A DNA stretch of 64,000 nucleotides from Woeseiaceae bacterium. GTDB lineage: Bacteria; Pseudomonadota; Gammaproteobacteria; Steroidobacterales; Woeseiaceae. Position numbers and translations under genes: made by a program. Of the stretch, positions 45,089 through 53,329 are shown one piece after another. Below the pieces are notes generated by a model. The model searched no databases. It saw nothing but the letters and a program-made list of their open reading frames with translations, and was not told the DNA's origin. The DNA is taken from contig JAJFKU010000064.1 of assembly GCA_021773035.1 (NCBI GenBank), positions 35,716 to 99,715 of the forward strand. The letters run 5' to 3'. How positions within the stretch are numbered: the stretch's first letter is position 1; every line of letters starts with the position of its first letter.

Positions 45089-45298
45089 GTGTCAACAGTC
45101 CTCGGCATCGATCTGGGTACGCAAAGCGTCAAAGTCGTCTTTTATGACTTCCTGACTCGCGAGACCGTAGCTGTGGAGAGTGCGCCGCCAGACAAAGCTG
45201 GCGAGGTTCAGGCGGCGATCAAGCTCTGGCGTGACACGTCCGGCGCTGAATGCGAGGCAGCCATGGGCGCATCCGGTAGCTGCGATGCTTGTCTCTAA
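45089..45298 (+). pseudogene. xylB: Duplicated xylB 5' fragment with internal deletion
   Basis: From the GTG start, 33 residues match XylB almost exactly (STVLGIDLGTQSVKVVFYDF, one Ser to Thr change). The frame then jumps in phase from VESAP to DKAGEVQ, losing about 49 residues between two similar PLD-coding sites. It continues with several substitutions and stops after GSCDACL. The kinase core is missing. The in-frame deletion at short matching sequences suggests slipped or microhomology recombination. Confidence 0.9.
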
Positions 45299-45387
45299 GA
45301 AACCGGCAATAATGCGTTAAGAAGAAAAGAAGAATAGGAAAACGAAATTATCTGTTATTTGAAAATAGACGGAACGAGGCCGCACTG

Positions 45388-47688
45388 ATGAAAAAACAAC
45401 ACTATTTATTCTCTCCCCTGATCTTCCTTTCTGTCCTGATGGCATTCGGCTGCGATAGCAATGACACATCGGACCAAACAAGTGCCTCGGACCAAACAAC
45501 AACCGCTGCTCAGAGTAGCGGAGGTGCCGCTAAGACTGGTCAGAAAAGCAGACTGAATAATTTCGTCGATTGGGCTACTTATCGTGGCGACAATGAAGGA
45601 TCTGCCTACTCTTCTCTAAGCCAAATTACGCCCGAAAATGTTCAGACGCTGGAAGAGGTCTGGACCTACGATGTAAGGAAGCTTGTCGGGCCAGGTATGG
45701 AGTCGAACCCGATTATCATCAAAGGGGTGATGTACTTTGCTGACCCTGAATTAAACCTGGTGGCCCTGGATGCAGCAACCGGTGAGGAGCTTTGGTTGTT
45801 TGAGCCCTCCAAGCATGATGCCCGGGGGGACGACTTCCCCGCAGGGATTCAGCGAGCTGAGGTGTATTGGGAAGATGAAAATGGCGAAAATGCCAGGATT
45901 TTTCATCTGGCAAAAGATGTTATTTGGGCTGTTGATCCCGATGATGGAACGCTTATCAAGTCGTTTGGGAAGGGCGGGCATATCGATTTATGGGAAAACC
46001 ATGTTTGGCCTGCTCATCTGGTGCAAAACAAATTGACCAACAACTCGCCTCCGGCTACGTACAAGAATTTCTTAATTGTGGATTCAAACGTGTTCGAGAA
46101 TAGAGAGGAACCACCCGGCAATGTCCGCGCGTTCGACACATTGACGGGCGAATTCAAATGGAGATTTCACACCATCCCGTTGGAAGGCCAGCCTGGGTAT
46201 GAGACCACGGAATGGGAAGAGAATATGAACTACGGCGGCGCCAACTCATGGGGTGGATTTGTTGTAGATGAAGAAAGAGGCTGGGTATTTGGTGCTACGG
46301 GTGCAATGACCGGAGGGATCCATGGTAATGGCGGAGCCAGACCGGGTAAGAATCTCTATTCAAATTCCGTGATTGCCCTTGATGCAACGACGGGCGAGTT
46401 GCAATGGCATTTCCAAACAATGCATCACGATATTTGGGACTATGATATTGCTCCTGCACCGATGTTAGCTACGATAACCAAGGATGATGGAACAGAACAG
46501 GATGTGGTCGTCCAAACAGGCAAGCAGGGCAAATTCTTTGTCTTTGACCGGGATACGGGCGAATCGCTATTCCCAATCGTTGAGAAACCTGTTCCGACTG
46601 ACGCCGTACCCGGCGAAGTTCCATATCCAACGCAACCGTGGCCGCTAAAACCAGATCCTCTGGTACGTACGTCATTCTACGAGTCTGATTTGACGGACAT
46701 CACACCCGAGTCTCATGCATCCGCCCTGGAAAAGTTTAAAAAGCTAAAAGCAGGACCGATGTATACGCCTCCAAGTATCGAAGGAACCATCGTCCAGCCG
46801 GGTATTCATGGAGGAAATGAATGGGGAGGGCCGGCCTTTGATCCGGAGACGAATATATCCTACGTAAACGTGAATGACTTTCCGTTTATTTTGACGACGG
46901 TCCCGATGCAACCTGATCAATTTACAGATATGTCGGATCTGCAGCGAGGCAGCACAATATACGACGCGCAATGTGCCGCTTGTCACGGATCCGAAAGACA
47001 AGGCGCGACCGGCCTGCCGTTGGTTGACCTGGCGTTTAGTACCGACGAGCTTGAGGAGATCATCACTAAAGGCAGAAATGCGATGCCGGCATTCCTGTAC
47101 TTCAAAGACGATGAATTGGACTACTTGGTCGCATTTCTTCAAAGTGAGCCGGGTGAAACAGTATCTGCCCCGGACTTTGATTTAAGTGATGGGAGGTTGA
47201 CGTGGAGCGGAGGTGAGGGCGAAACAGCCTGGTCAACATCCACCCCACAGTACATTGCTGCGTTGGATTATTTTACAGACCACATGGGGTATCACGCGAT
47301 TAAACCGCCATGGGGCAAACTCATTGCCATTGATGTCGCGAAAGGTGACATTTTGTGGTCGATCCCACTCGGAGAATATCCCGGTTTGGTCGAAATGGGG
47401 ATTCGACATACCGGTGCTGAGAACTTTGGCGGAATGGCAGTTACAAAAGGCGGCGTGATATTCATAGGGGCAACAGAAGATAGCCGGTTCAGAGCATTTG
47501 ACAAAACCAACGGCGAGCTCTTGTGGGAATTTGAGATGGATGCACCTGGCTTTTCGAGCCCCTCCACTTACGAAATTGATGGAAGACAATACGTTGCGAT
47601 TGTCGCAGGTGGTGGCGGCGGTCGCTATCGTTCGCCTGTAACAGGGCCTCTTGGAACGAGGCTTCATGTATTTGCTCTGCCAGAATGA
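45388..47688 (+). CDS. PQQ-dependent dehydrogenase lipoprotein with fused cytochrome c
   Basis: 766 residues. The signal ends in MAFGC, with lipidated Cys22, followed by a Ser/Thr linker. The eight-bladed quinoprotein propeller starts at TYRGDNEGSAYSSLSQITPE and contains repeats such as LVALDAATGEELWLFEPSKH and VIALDATTGELQWHFQTMHH. A cytochrome c domain is inserted near residue 529 (CAACHG), and propeller blades resume after it (LIAIDVAKGDILWSIPLGEY). Such enzymes oxidise alcohols or sugars in the periplasm and pass electrons to the respiratory chain. The cytochrome is inserted before the last blades, as in membrane-bound glucose/pyrroloquinoline-type relatives. A terminator follows at 47723. 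The upstream duplicated xylB promoter may drive it. Confidence 0.9.
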   Translation: MKKQHYLFSPLIFLSVLMAFGCDSNDTSDQTSASDQTTTAAQSSGGAAKTGQKSRLNNFVDWATYRGDNEGSAYSSLSQITPENVQTLEEVWTYDVRKLVGPGMESNPIIIKGVMYFADPELNLVALDAATGEELWLFEPSKHDARGDDFPAGIQRAEVYWEDENGENARIFHLAKDVIWAVDPDDGTLIKSFGKGGHIDLWENHVWPAHLVQNKLTNNSPPATYKNFLIVDSNVFENREEPPGNVRAFDTLTGEFKWRFHTIPLEGQPGYETTEWEENMNYGGANSWGGFVVDEERGWVFGATGAMTGGIHGNGGARPGKNLYSNSVIALDATTGELQWHFQTMHHDIWDYDIAPAPMLATITKDDGTEQDVVVQTGKQGKFFVFDRDTGESLFPIVEKPVPTDAVPGEVPYPTQPWPLKPDPLVRTSFYESDLTDITPESHASALEKFKKLKAGPMYTPPSIEGTIVQPGIHGGNEWGGPAFDPETNISYVNVNDFPFILTTVPMQPDQFTDMSDLQRGSTIYDAQCAACHGSERQGATGLPLVDLAFSTDELEEIITKGRNAMPAFLYFKDDELDYLVAFLQSEPGETVSAPDFDLSDGRLTWSGGEGETAWSTSTPQYIAALDYFTDHMGYHAIKPPWGKLIAIDVAKGDILWSIPLGEYPGLVEMGIRHTGAENFGGMAVTKGGVIFIGATEDSRFRAFDKTNGELLWEFEMDAPGFSSPSTYEIDGRQYVAIVAGGGGGRYRSPVTGPLGTRLHVFALPE

Positions 47689-47722
47689 GCAGTTCAATAA
47701 AGTAAGCGGGAGCTTAAACAAG

Positions 47723-47771
47723 GTACGCTGGCCGGTTCATTGAGTTTTGGGTCAGCGTACTTTGTAGACTT
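47723..47771 (+). terminator. Intrinsic terminator-like hairpin after the PQQ dehydrogenase gene
   Basis: GTACGCTG (47723-47730) pairs with CAGCGTAC (47753-47760), and the stem extends inward by about three more pairs. A T-rich stretch follows (TTTGTAGACTTTTG). It separates the PQQ gene from the ThuA-DUF1080 gene. Confidence 0.6.
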
Positions 47772-47827
47772 TTGAACTCAATAAAGATGTGACTCAATTT
47801 ACGAGATAAAAATCGAGGGCCAGACCA

Positions 47828-49309
47828 ATGAATACGGTTTTAAATAAGAAAATTCTCCTTTCTGTTTTGGCGTTAATTTTGTCTGGCAGCCTGCCTCTAC
47901 TCGCTGCAGCGCAGACCGCAGATCCGCTGAGAATTTTGCAGATTACCGGCGGGGGCCCCTGGCACGATTATGCAACGCAAAAGGACCAGATCGAAGAAGG
48001 TCTGTTGGAACGTCTTTCGAATATCGAAGTCACCACTGACTATGAAGGTGGGGATACGATTACGATGGAATCAACGGATTTCTTTTTCTCCCGTCATTTG
48101 GAGGATGACTGGGCGGAAGAGTTCGACGTTGTCATCTACAACCAGTGTAACCTTCAGGTAAAAGATGCAGCCTATGTAAAAGGAATCGTCGCCGAACACG
48201 TCAAGCATCAAGTACCTGCCGTTATGCTTCACTGCCCCATCCATCTCTATCAATATGCAGAGGGCGATGCACCGGCTGAATGGTGGGATTTCGTCGGTGC
48301 GGTTTCATACGCTCACGAGAAAGAAAATCATCCCAATACCTCTCCCTACACGATCGAGGTTCTGGAGCCGCAGCACCAGATCATGCAGCACTATCCTCGT
48401 TCCTGGCGGACGCCTGCAGGCGAGTTATATCTAATCATTGATATGCATGACAATGCCACTCCGTTGTCTCACGCCTATTCTGTGGAGACAGACTCCTATG
48501 CTGAAACGGCGTGGACACACGAATACAAAGGCGTTCGGGTATTCACCAGTTCGCTGGGGCATCACAATGAGTCGATGGGCTCGGATGTGAATTTGAATCT
48601 CATCGCATCGGGCGTGCTCTGGGCGGCAGGAAAACTTGAAGAAGATGGTTCGCCAGCCCCGGGGTATGAAGGAGAACGCGGCCTCGGGTGGATCTCTCTC
48701 CTGGATGACACGCTCAACGGCTGGATTGAAAGCGGCGGCGTCACGGATTGGACGGCTGGTGCCTGGTATGGCAGAAAAATAGTCTGGCCGACCATCGATG
48801 ATTCCACGGCCGGAGAATCGTTCCGAATTGACGGCGACAAGCTCATTGTCGAGGGAGACCAAAGAAACCTGTTCTATGACGGTCGGATCGCTGGCGGAAA
48901 ATTCAAGAATTTCGAATTCAAGGTTGATGTCTATACCCACCCTGGATCGGCTTCAGGGATTTATTTTCATACCCATTACGAAGAGGACGGAACGCCTGCC
49001 TTTGGTTATGAAGCTCAGATTAACGCCAGCCGGGACGGTGAAAGCAAGACCGGCAGCTTGATTGGGGCAAGCGAGGTGAAGACTGCCGCACACGGCGATA
49101 ACGAATGGTTCAGCTACTACATCAAGGTTGACGGCAAGAAGGTAACGGTAAAAGTGAATGGTGAGACAGTCAACGAATTCACCGAACCTGCAGATGTCGA
49201 AGGACCGGCCAGCCTCCACCTGGGCACGATCGGCCTGGAGTCCGTGGGTTCCGACAGCCGTGTTTACTTTCGGAATCCGATGATTCGTCTATTGCCGGAT
49301 AATAATTAG
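47828..49309 (+). CDS. Secreted ThuA-DUF1080 fusion protein
   Basis: 493 residues. Signal peptide ILLSVLALILSGSLPLLAAA. A ThuA-type (glutamine amidotransferase-like) domain spans about 35-265, with LRILQITGGGPWHDYATQ and FTSSLGHHNESM. A DUF1080 (3-keto-disaccharide hydrolase/LamG-like) domain spans about 280-490, with ISLLDDTLNGWIESGG, FKVDVYTHPGSASGIYFHTH and YFRNPMIRLL. DUF1080 members cleave 3-keto-glycosides; ThuA is linked to 3-keto-trehalose metabolism in rhizobia. Export and fusion suggest periplasmic hydrolysis of oxidised glycosides made by a dehydrogenase, perhaps the upstream PQQ enzyme. Confidence 0.87.
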   Translation: MNTVLNKKILLSVLALILSGSLPLLAAAQTADPLRILQITGGGPWHDYATQKDQIEEGLLERLSNIEVTTDYEGGDTITMESTDFFFSRHLEDDWAEEFDVVIYNQCNLQVKDAAYVKGIVAEHVKHQVPAVMLHCPIHLYQYAEGDAPAEWWDFVGAVSYAHEKENHPNTSPYTIEVLEPQHQIMQHYPRSWRTPAGELYLIIDMHDNATPLSHAYSVETDSYAETAWTHEYKGVRVFTSSLGHHNESMGSDVNLNLIASGVLWAAGKLEEDGSPAPGYEGERGLGWISLLDDTLNGWIESGGVTDWTAGAWYGRKIVWPTIDDSTAGESFRIDGDKLIVEGDQRNLFYDGRIAGGKFKNFEFKVDVYTHPGSASGIYFHTHYEEDGTPAFGYEAQINASRDGESKTGSLIGASEVKTAAHGDNEWFSYYIKVDGKKVTVKVNGETVNEFTEPADVEGPASLHLGTIGLESVGSDSRVYFRNPMIRLLPDNN

Positions 49310-49440
49310 AGAGAGCTTGACCCATGAAAGGCAAGTAAGGATTGATCGCTTCCAGATCTGGTGGCGGTGATCTACAACGAATTGATGCACAAATAGACTT
49401 TGTGCCTGGTCTTTAAATCAAAACACAGAAACCTACAATT

Positions 49441-50598
49441 ATGAATACTACATTTAGTAAAAGTTGCCTATCCTTAACCTTATCGTTAGTAGTCGTCTTC
49501 GCTTCTGTGCCCGCTTATTCAGAAACTTTGAGCGCCGGTGAGGATCACACATGCATCCTTAAGTCGAATGGTAAGGCTTACTGTTGGGGAGATAATTCAG
49601 TCGGTCAGTTAGGAAACGGCTCTACGAAGTCGAGCATGACTCCCGTTGCTGTTTCTGGAAATCTTCAACTAAAGTCAATTAGCGCTGACTGGGATCATAC
49701 GTGTGGAGTTACCGTTGACAATGATGCTTATTGTTGGGGACGAGGTAGATACGGAAGACTCGGAAATGGTTCTTCTGAAAACAGCATGAGTCCAACGGCT
49801 GTATCCGGTGGCTTGTCGTTTGAATCAGTCAATTCCGGGTTTGCTCATACTTGCGGAATAACTACCGATGGAGACGGCTTCTGTTGGGGAAGAAATGAAG
49901 ATGGAATTCTTGGCAATAATTCAGTCGAGGGCTCACTGGTACCCATACCTGTTTCTGGCGGGCATAAATTTGGCTCATTAAATGCCGGATCAGCAACAAC
50001 ATGCGGCATAACAACAAATGGAGACGCATATTGCTGGGGAGCAAGTGATTTTGGCAATTTGTTAGGACTGGGAGAAGACGATCGTGCCGGCAAGAAGGTT
50101 CCAAGTCCTGTAGCAGGAGAGTTTGATTTTCAGCCAGACTCAATAAGTGTTGGCCTTGATCATATTTGCGCTGTAAGTACAGCGGATAAAGCTGTTTGTT
50201 GGGGTCGCGGCAGATATGGAAAATTGGGTATTGGTCCTGGAGACGGTTTAGGCGTTATTGAAAATTTGATGACACCCAGAGAAATAAAAGGGAATCTATC
50301 TTTTGCTCAGATTACTACTGGACTCTTCCAGACCTGTGGAATTTCAACTGATGGTAAGGCCTATTGCTGGGGAAGAAATGGATCAGGGCAATTGGGCGAC
50401 GGTACAACGACAATGCAAGTCGAACCTGCAGCTGTATCAGCTGATACTGAATTTGCGGAGTTAACTATCGGAGTTGATCATACATGTGGCGTCTCTTCAG
50501 ACGATGACGTTTACTGTTGGGGTAATGGCAACGCAGGTAAGCTTGGAACACGTTCTTCTGAAAACAAACTGACACCCACTAAAGTCACGAAGAAATAA
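49441..50598 (+). CDS. Secreted RCC1-type seven-bladed propeller protein
   Basis: 385 residues. Signal peptide CLSLTLSLVVVFASVPAYS. Seven ~50-residue RCC1-like repeats each contain the pattern H-T-C-x(7)-G-x-x-Y-C-W-G, for example DHTCILKSNGKAYCWGDNS and DHTCGVTVDNDAYCWGRGR. The last is DHTCGVSSDDDVYCWGNGN. Each blade thus has two Cys, 14 in all, probably disulphide-bonded. The fold resembles eukaryotic RCC1 and bacterial regulator-of-chromosome-condensation proteins, but location is extracytoplasmic. The DNA is clearly more AT-rich than neighbours. Role unknown; binding of carbohydrate or protein is possible. Confidence 0.85.
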   Translation: MNTTFSKSCLSLTLSLVVVFASVPAYSETLSAGEDHTCILKSNGKAYCWGDNSVGQLGNGSTKSSMTPVAVSGNLQLKSISADWDHTCGVTVDNDAYCWGRGRYGRLGNGSSENSMSPTAVSGGLSFESVNSGFAHTCGITTDGDGFCWGRNEDGILGNNSVEGSLVPIPVSGGHKFGSLNAGSATTCGITTNGDAYCWGASDFGNLLGLGEDDRAGKKVPSPVAGEFDFQPDSISVGLDHICAVSTADKAVCWGRGRYGKLGIGPGDGLGVIENLMTPREIKGNLSFAQITTGLFQTCGISTDGKAYCWGRNGSGQLGDGTTTMQVEPAAVSADTEFAELTIGVDHTCGVSSDDDVYCWGNGNAGKLGTRSSENKLTPTKVTKK

Positions 50599-50637
50599 AA
50601 TATTATGATGATTCAAAAAAAATCGGTCGGAAAAATC

Positions 50638-51405
50638 ATGTCTAAAAAAGTAACAGCTATTTTGCTTGGATTGGTTCTACTAGTTAGTGCCAATTCACAT
50701 GCACAACGCTTGCAGCAGAATCAGGAGCAATTCCAGGTTCTCTTGTTTACGAAATCTCTGGACTATCAGCACCTTTCAGTTCCGAGCGGCATTCAGATGT
50801 TTAAGGAGTTAAGCCAGGATAACCACTTTGGTCTCACCTGGACCGAACAATCTGATTTCTTTGACGATCAGGAACGACTGAATAGTATGGATGTAATTGT
50901 ATTCATGAATACATCCGGCGATATTCTCAATGACGATCAAAGAAGGGCACTACAAGATTACATACATCAGGGAGGCAATTTTGTAGCGATGCACTCCGCC
51001 TCATTCACGATGATGGAGTGGCCATGGTACGTAGAACTGGTGGGTGGTGTGTGGAACCGTCATCCAAATCCAGGTATTTCGACGGCCATTGTTAATAATG
51101 AAGACCCGAATCATCCATCAACCGCCCATTTGGGGGAAAAATGGTTGGTTACTGAAGAGTGGTACAACTATTTGGAAATGTCAGACAATATCAAAGTTGC
51201 CTTGACGATAGATGAAACCACCTATACCGGCGGGAAAATGCCGGACTACCATCCGATAGCCTGGTATCAGGAAGATTTCGAAGGTGGAAGGTCCTTTCAT
51301 ACAGGGCTGGGACATCCGGAAGGAATTTATGATAATCCTGCCTATAGACAACATATTCTGGGTGCTGTTTGGTGGGCTGCAACTGGCGGAAAAGCGTCCG
51401 AATAG
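50638..51405 (+). CDS. Secreted ThuA-domain protein
   Basis: 255 residues from the ATG at 50638, which starts a clean signal peptide (KKVTAILLGLVLLVSANSHA); an ATG at 50605 would add 11 residues. The ThuA domain reads QVLLFTKSLDYQHLSVPSGI, SMDVIVFMNTSGDILNDDQR, GGNFVAMHSASFTMMEWPWY and GRSFHTGLGHPEGIYD. It is a single-domain relative of the ThuA part of the upstream fusion protein. The gene follows the RCC1 gene by a short gap and shares its AT-rich composition. A role in keto-sugar handling is inferred from family and context. Confidence 0.87.
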   Translation: MSKKVTAILLGLVLLVSANSHAQRLQQNQEQFQVLLFTKSLDYQHLSVPSGIQMFKELSQDNHFGLTWTEQSDFFDDQERLNSMDVIVFMNTSGDILNDDQRRALQDYIHQGGNFVAMHSASFTMMEWPWYVELVGGVWNRHPNPGISTAIVNNEDPNHPSTAHLGEKWLVTEEWYNYLEMSDNIKVALTIDETTYTGGKMPDYHPIAWYQEDFEGGRSFHTGLGHPEGIYDNPAYRQHILGAVWWAATGGKASE

Positions 51406-51611
51406 TTAAGGGCATATATACGGAATTTCGAATTCTGCAGCCCAGCCGGCATCCGTGAGTCTTGCCTCTACGTTCCAACTGCCGTCCCAGTTCAGATTGA
51501 GCCCGGCTCTGCCCGAATCGAAATTTCCGGTTGCTCCTTCCTTAATGACCTGAGCATCGTACTGGACGCCCACCGGGTTGGTGCCAAACTGGTTATGGCA
51601 TTGCAGAAAAA
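51406..51611 (-). pseudogene. Fragment of a CBM9/DUF5916-like protein gene
   Basis: The minus-strand frame reads GTNPVGVQYDAQVIKEGATG then SGRAGLNLNWDGSWNVEA, ending TDAGWAAEFEIPY. This matches the CBM9-like carbohydrate-binding N-terminal domain common in large secreted proteins that also carry a DUF5916 barrel. Only about 65 residues remain. The frame stops after EIPYICP and no start is present. It is wedged between the ThuA gene and the AhpD-like gene, so it is a deletion remnant. Confidence 0.75.
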
Positions 51612-51626
51612 TAGCTGAGGGACGCC

Positions 51627-52199
51627 ATGAGTGCATGGATTGAAATGATTTCGGAGGCAAACGCAACGGGTGCCCTTCGAGAAATGTACGATCAGGCAAA
51701 AACCCCGCATGGCACCGTCGACAACGTCATGAAGGCACATTCACTACGCCCGCACACCATGCAAGGACACGTCGCGTTATATCGAAGCGTCCTGCATCAT
51801 CCGGACATCACATTGCCGCTGTGGTTTCTCGAAGTTGTTGCATGCTACACAAGCATCAAGAACAACTGCGAGTATAGCCTGACACACCATTTCATGAATG
51901 CACGGCGTCTATTGGACGACGACAAACGTGCCGATGATATTTATGCTGCCTTACAAGGTGGCGAGCCACAACGAGTGTTTTCAGGTAAAGAGCTAGCGCT
52001 TCTGAATTACGCGGCAAAACTCACGGTCTGCGTAGGCAGCATGGAGAAGAGCGACATCGACACTCTCCACGCGGCAAACTGCGACGACGGTGAGATTCTC
52101 GAAGTAAACCAGGTCGTTGCTTATTTCAATTATTCGAATCGGCTGTTGAACGGTCTTGGGGTCACGACAGAAGGTGACGCGGTCGGATACTACAAGTAG
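51627..52199 (+). CDS. Carboxymuconolactone decarboxylase/AhpD-like protein
   Basis: 190 residues. Alpha-helical AhpD fold with the core TLPLWFLEVVACYTSIKNNC followed by EYSLTHHFMNARRLL. The usual Cys-x-x-Cys redox pair is reduced to one Cys (NNCEYSLTHH) with the proton-relay Glu/His retained. Such 'peroxidase-related' members may lack peroxidase activity. An ATG with AGGGACGCC upstream supports the start. The gene is convergent with the M29-like gene (21-base gap) and its partner may be in the aromatic/oxygenase group next door. Confidence 0.8.
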   Translation: MSAWIEMISEANATGALREMYDQAKTPHGTVDNVMKAHSLRPHTMQGHVALYRSVLHHPDITLPLWFLEVVACYTSIKNNCEYSLTHHFMNARRLLDDDKRADDIYAALQGGEPQRVFSGKELALLNYAAKLTVCVGSMEKSDIDTLHAANCDDGEILEVNQVVAYFNYSNRLLNGLGVTTEGDAVGYYK

Positions 52200-52220
52200 A
52201 TCGGAAACCAACGACTACAT

Positions 52221-53315
52221 CTAAGATTCTCCCAGACCGTACTCCAGCACTGGTCGCTCGAACAGTTCTCGCATGCCGGGATACCTGGCCTGTAACGCTC
52301 GCACTTGCGGCGTGTCAGCGAAGTCCAGCGTTCCGTTGTGCCACATTTTCACACCGTCCACGGAAATGCTCGGATCAAATACCGATATACAAATTTCGCC
52401 AGGTGCATAATTGCCGCAAGTGTGAAAGTGAAGATAGCGAGGATTGCCGAACGCCGAGCCTGCCCAGCGTGTCAGGTTGTCAGCAGCCAGGCCAGCGTAG
52501 CCGTTCTGCGGATGAATACCGGCGTGCCATGAATGTATGATGTCGCCGTCGATATCATACTTTTCGGCAACAAAATTGTAGTGGGCACGAATTTCCCTGA
52601 CCTCTCGCTCGTTTCCTTCAAAACCAGCGATTCGTCCTTTTTCGATTAGCGCAATGACCACCCCGTCAATCAGTACGCTATCTGGCTGGTAATAGCGCGA
52701 TCCCGTTGGGCATAACCACTTCGAGAGCGCCAGGCGCCCTGAAAAAGTATTTGCCGGGACTGGCCGAAAAACCGTCATGGGGAAACGTCGTAGTGAGACG
52801 TCGCCGATGCCGTCATCAACAGGGTCCGGAGGCGAGATGCCGACAAGATTCGTACCCGACGCACAAGTGATGGTGACTCGTTTTTCACCAAATATTGCGG
52901 AATTAACCAGGCCCTTGAGGCTGACGAAAAACCGATAGTCGGCACTACAAAAGGCGGAAGCAAAGCTTCGCTCATCCAGTGCGTAGCACATTGTTTTCGT
53001 TCCAGCGCCACCGAGATCGGTAAATCTTGCCTGATCGCCAATTCGTGCCAGGAACAGGGTATGGTCCACAGTGTCCATAGTGCGTGAGATATCAGCGGGA
53101 AATTCGCTCGCATCCTCGACAAAAGGCGTGTCAATAATCATGACATCCAGTGCACGGTTCCGTCCGTGTGCTGCGATAACATCAGCAAGTGTGGCAGAGT
53201 AATAGTCGCCGCCTCCTTGCTCTCTGATTATCGCCAGCGACTCGCCAGCGTTCGCCTCAATACAATTGGTAAGCAGGTTGTCGATGCCAGCTTGAAGGTT
53301 TGCCGCAATTTTCAT
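52221..53315 (-). CDS. M29/NicX-like metalloprotein, possible ring-cleaving dioxygenase
   Basis: 364 residues. The C-terminal half contains a His/Asp metal cluster, DIIHSWHAGIHPQNG, NPRYLHFHTCGNYAPGEICI and ISVDGVKMWHNGTLD. This is the arrangement of the aminopeptidase-T (M29) superfamily and of NicX, the iron 2,5-dihydroxypyridine dioxygenase. The N-terminal region (NLLTNCIEANAGESLAIIRE) also fits that superfamily. Next to a Rieske oxygenase (15-base gap, same strand) a ring-cleavage role is more likely than a peptidase role, though this is inference. Confidence 0.65.
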   Translation of the reverse strand: MKIAANLQAGIDNLLTNCIEANAGESLAIIREQGGGDYYSATLADVIAAHGRNRALDVMIIDTPFVEDASEFPADISRTMDTVDHTLFLARIGDQARFTDLGGAGTKTMCYALDERSFASAFCSADYRFFVSLKGLVNSAIFGEKRVTITCASGTNLVGISPPDPVDDGIGDVSLRRFPMTVFRPVPANTFSGRLALSKWLCPTGSRYYQPDSVLIDGVVIALIEKGRIAGFEGNEREVREIRAHYNFVAEKYDIDGDIIHSWHAGIHPQNGYAGLAADNLTRWAGSAFGNPRYLHFHTCGNYAPGEICISVFDPSISVDGVKMWHNGTLDFADTPQVRALQARYPGMRELFERPVLEYGLGES

Positions 53316-53329
53316 TATTCAAAAGCCAC

